Part shown: positions 61,526 to 64,000 of the stretch, one piece after another
How positions within the stretch are numbered: the stretch's first letter is position 1
Layout of the letters: every line of letters begins with the position of its first letter
Source: Nymphaea colorata
Taxonomy: Eukaryota; Streptophyta; Magnoliopsida; Nymphaeales; Nymphaeaceae
Reading direction: 5' to 3'
NCBI RefSeq assembly: GCF_008831285.2
Contig: NC_045149.1
Span: 17,065,035 to 17,129,034 of the forward strand
DNA: 64,000 bases
Position numbers and translations under genes: made by a program
Notes under the pieces: model-generated
What the model saw: only the letters and a program-made list of their open reading frames with translations
Databases searched by the model: none
Told to the model about the DNA's origin: nothing

Positions 61526-64000
61526 ACGTTTCTCTAATCTCATCTGCAGGGGGTGACCATACTAACTGTGTCAACCATAGTGCCGGGCCTGAGGCCACCA
61601 CCTTGCTCTGCAGATGGCGTCTGTATACGGGCCAACGGAACTCAGCTATCTGTTCTGTATCTTGCTCTTTACCTGACTGCCTTGGGCACCGGAGGCCTCA
61701 AATCCAGCGTCTCCGGCTTCGGCTCCGACCAGTTTGATGAGGCGTCCCCTAAGGAGAAGTCCAAGATGCTCTCCTTCTTCAGCTGGTTCTTCTTTTTCAT
61801 CAGCATCGGCTCTCTGGCCGCAGTCACCATACTGGTCTACATTCAAGACAATCTTGGCCGGAAATGGGGCTACGGCATATGTGCCTGTGCCATTCTTGCA
61901 GCGCTGCTTGTGTTCCTGAGTGGGACTAGACGATACCGCTTCAAGAAGCTGGTGGGCAGCCCCATAACCCAGATAGCTAGGGTCTTCTTTGCAGCATGGA
62001 AGAACAGAAGCCTAGACCTGCCTTCGGATTCCTCTCTTCTTTATCAGGGCGACTTGGACTCTGCAGGAAAGAAGATGGCCATGCTGAACCACACTAAGCA
62101 GTTCAGGTATTGATTAACAACTCATTTAATGCTTTACTGTCATTGCCAGAATCTAACGTGAGAAACTGCGCCTTAATCTACTGAATAGAAGTACATCCTG
62201 GCTTCATTTTACAAATGGAAGGGTGAGATACTGATGTTGAAAAAAAGCTGCAAACATGGTTGATGGCCATATTTAATTTTATCCTACCAACTTTTAATTG
62301 TTCTTCTGAGATTAGATAAAACGAATCAACTTTCTGATTGTCTGTCGGTTCCTTTCAAAATAGGATTATTGTCTGCTGGAGAGTTACATGTTTCTCCTTT
62401 TGATGAAGCTGCTGTTCTTCAAATTTTTTATAGATAATAGCTGTAGCTCCATGAGAGTGTGTTGGCATTTGAGAAGAGTAGCTGCATCATTGGCAGATTT
62501 TCTAATTCGGTCCTGTTTTTTTTCTAATATTCCAAGTGTTTATTCAAATTTCTGTTATGAGAATTCAAAACAGAAGTTTCTGAAACCAGGCCGGGTCCTC
62601 ACCCATGGATAGCTGTGAAATGGATGTCCGTGGAGGAAGCACTTTCCCATGGGAAAGGTCTAGGAAAGAGAATCTATGATTGTTTTCTAACACGTAGTTC
62701 CACATGTTTCCCACCTGTGCTCTGTTTCACCTCATGTGGGAGAGAGCTGCCTTCTTCTTGTCAAAGAGGACTTTCTTCGGTTTAAGGAAAAGGACGTGAA
62801 AGCAAACCCTGCCTAAACTGAAGCAAATAGTGGGAAAATCTTTAGTTTAGAGTTTATACTTTGACTGTGAAAAGTCTCATGATTTTTTTTTAAGCGCATG
62901 CTTATTAGAACAAAGACAAAAAGTCATTAATTTCATAGTTTTCCCTACTTGTAGTAGTGAAAATTCAGGCCCACGTACCTAAAGGGGAAAAATAAGAAAG
63001 GGTTTGTCATTTTCAAAATTTACCCAAAAGAAAGGAATCTAGGCAGAAGTTGGTATTTGCTTCGTCATCAAAAGTTTGAAAGGACCAAAATAATTACAAA
63101 AAGCATATCAATAGAGAAAAAGGTTAAACACATTTTTGGGGTAGCATGATGTATTTCGTCACCGAATTTGAAAACCACAAGTGATCGTTTCTACCCAAAA
63201 AAGATTCTCAATGACACCACTCTACTTTTTATGTGTATTCAGGTATTCCAGTTAACTGAACTTTAATCATAATTAAAATAATAATAAAACTTGCCTAAAC
63301 TTTGGTGACCCCAATGTATATATATACTATTTAACATGGCATTGGTCATTCCAAGAGAATCTGACAGATATTTTGGAGGTTTGCATGAATTTGCAATTGG
63401 TAATCATATGGACATAGGGTGTTTAATCACTTCTGTTCTTTTTTATCTGTATTCCTGCAGATTCCTTGACAAGGCAGCCATTGTTAGAGGTGATCAAGAC
63501 ATAGAAGCGGAGAAGATCAACATCTGGCACTTATCTTCAGTTACCCAAGTTGAGGAAGTGAAGATGGTGGTCAGCATGATGCCAATATGGGCTACAACCA
63601 TAATGTTTTGGACCGTCTATGCCCAAATGACAACATTCTCGGTGCAGCAAGCCACAACCATGAACAGGCACATAGGGAAATCCTTTCAGATCCCTGCTGC
63701 ATCACTCACCGTCTTCTTCGTCGGAAGTATACTCTTGTCGGTGCCGGTTTACGACCGTATAATTGTCCCGATCGCTCGGAAATTCACCGGCAGACGAGAA
63801 GGTATAACCACACTGCAGAGGATTTCAGTGGGACTGATCTTCTCTCTCCTAGCCATGGTCTTTGCAGCCCTCACAGAGATAAAGAGGCTCAGGTTGGCGC
63901 ACTCAAGCAAGAACCCTAATGGAGTTGTGCCCATGAGTGTGTTCTGGCTTGTCCCCCAGTTTTTCTTTGTGGGATCAGGGGAGGCCTTCACGTACATTGG
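60639..64000 (+). CDS. NPF6: NPF6 (NRT1/PTR family) nitrate transporter, 3' partial
   Basis: Exons seen: 60639-60759, 61238-61455, 61550-62106, 63461 to the window edge; phases agree and about 478 residues are covered. It is a 12-helix proton-coupled transporter of the plasma membrane, importing nitrate by family knowledge. Marks: the proton-coupling ExxER motif at 43-47 (ELTER), Lys164 in GTGGLKSSVSGFGSDQF, and the phosphorylation-switch Thr of Arabidopsis NRT1.1 (T101) conserved as Thr103 (GRYLT). The nitrate-binding His356 of NRT1.1 is Tyr352 here (WTVYAQ), pointing to the NRT1.4/NPF6.2-like branch or a branch with altered anion choice. Start context AAAAAATGGC is good. The last helices and stop codon lie beyond base 64000. 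Introns 1 and 2 open with CT tracts. Confidence 0.95.
61471..61520. repeat. (CT)n tract in NPF6 intron 2
   Basis: About 25 CT units, 15 bases after the donor at 61456. The whole intron is only 94 bases, so the tract is over half of it. Confidence 0.97.
62107..63460. other. NPF6 intron 3
   Basis: A 1354-base intron from GTATTG to CTGCAG. No nested gene or transposon recognised. Confidence 0.85.

Noticed and set aside
1-64000. tRNA, rRNA, CRISPR array, plastid or mitochondrial insertion, bacterial-type operon
   Set aside because: Scanned by eye for T-arm words, spaced direct repeats and organelle genes; none was convincing. This is weaker than a covariance-model search.

Overview
This is nuclear DNA from a flowering plant. 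The genes are split by GT-AG introns, all encode plant-specific or plant-typical families (VND-type NAC, SKU5-like, DUF641, YABBY, NPF6 nitrate transporter), and the gaps are AT-rich with CT/GA microsatellites and small inverted-repeat transposons. I cannot place the species. No operon, CRISPR array, phage or clear tRNA/rRNA gene was seen.

Layout: (1) 1-500 (+) is the last coding part of a VND-type NAC gene that begins left of the window. (2) 1.9-9 kb is a patchwork of local duplications. It holds an inverted, truncated, frameshifted copy of the same NAC exon (2945-3494, -) and two copies of a small hAT-like element whose 8-bp target duplications are still visible. (3) 8175-8282 (-) is an isolated last exon with a tail anchor, like that of plant VAP27 proteins. 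(4) 14747-18777 (+) is a complete nine-exon SKU5-similar multicopper-oxidase-like gene (598 aa) with a 184-bp tandem duplication about 0.9 kb upstream. (5) 24141-25532 (+) is an intronless DUF641 (GIL1/IRKI-type) gene of 463 aa. (6) 28804-33181 (-) is a complete twelve-exon leucine-rich-repeat F-box-like gene (349 aa), like Arabidopsis At3g58530. (7) 41261-42844 (+) is a complete seven-exon FIL/YAB3-type YABBY gene (231 aa). (8) 60639-64000 (+) is the first four exons of an NPF6 (NRT1.1/NRT1.4-type) nitrate transporter gene that runs off the right edge.

The genes are not a pathway cluster. They are ordinary plant genes separated by 2-18 kb. Splice sites were chosen so that phases agree across every junction and the joined product matches its family end to end, so the exon models are strong although made by eye. 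I found no convincing undescribed system. The best leads are the inverted NAC copy downstream of its parent (a possible source of antisense or hairpin RNA), the CT tracts just inside many 5' splice sites on the coding strand, the Tyr in place of the nitrate-binding His in the transporter, and the proline-rich linker in the YABBY protein.
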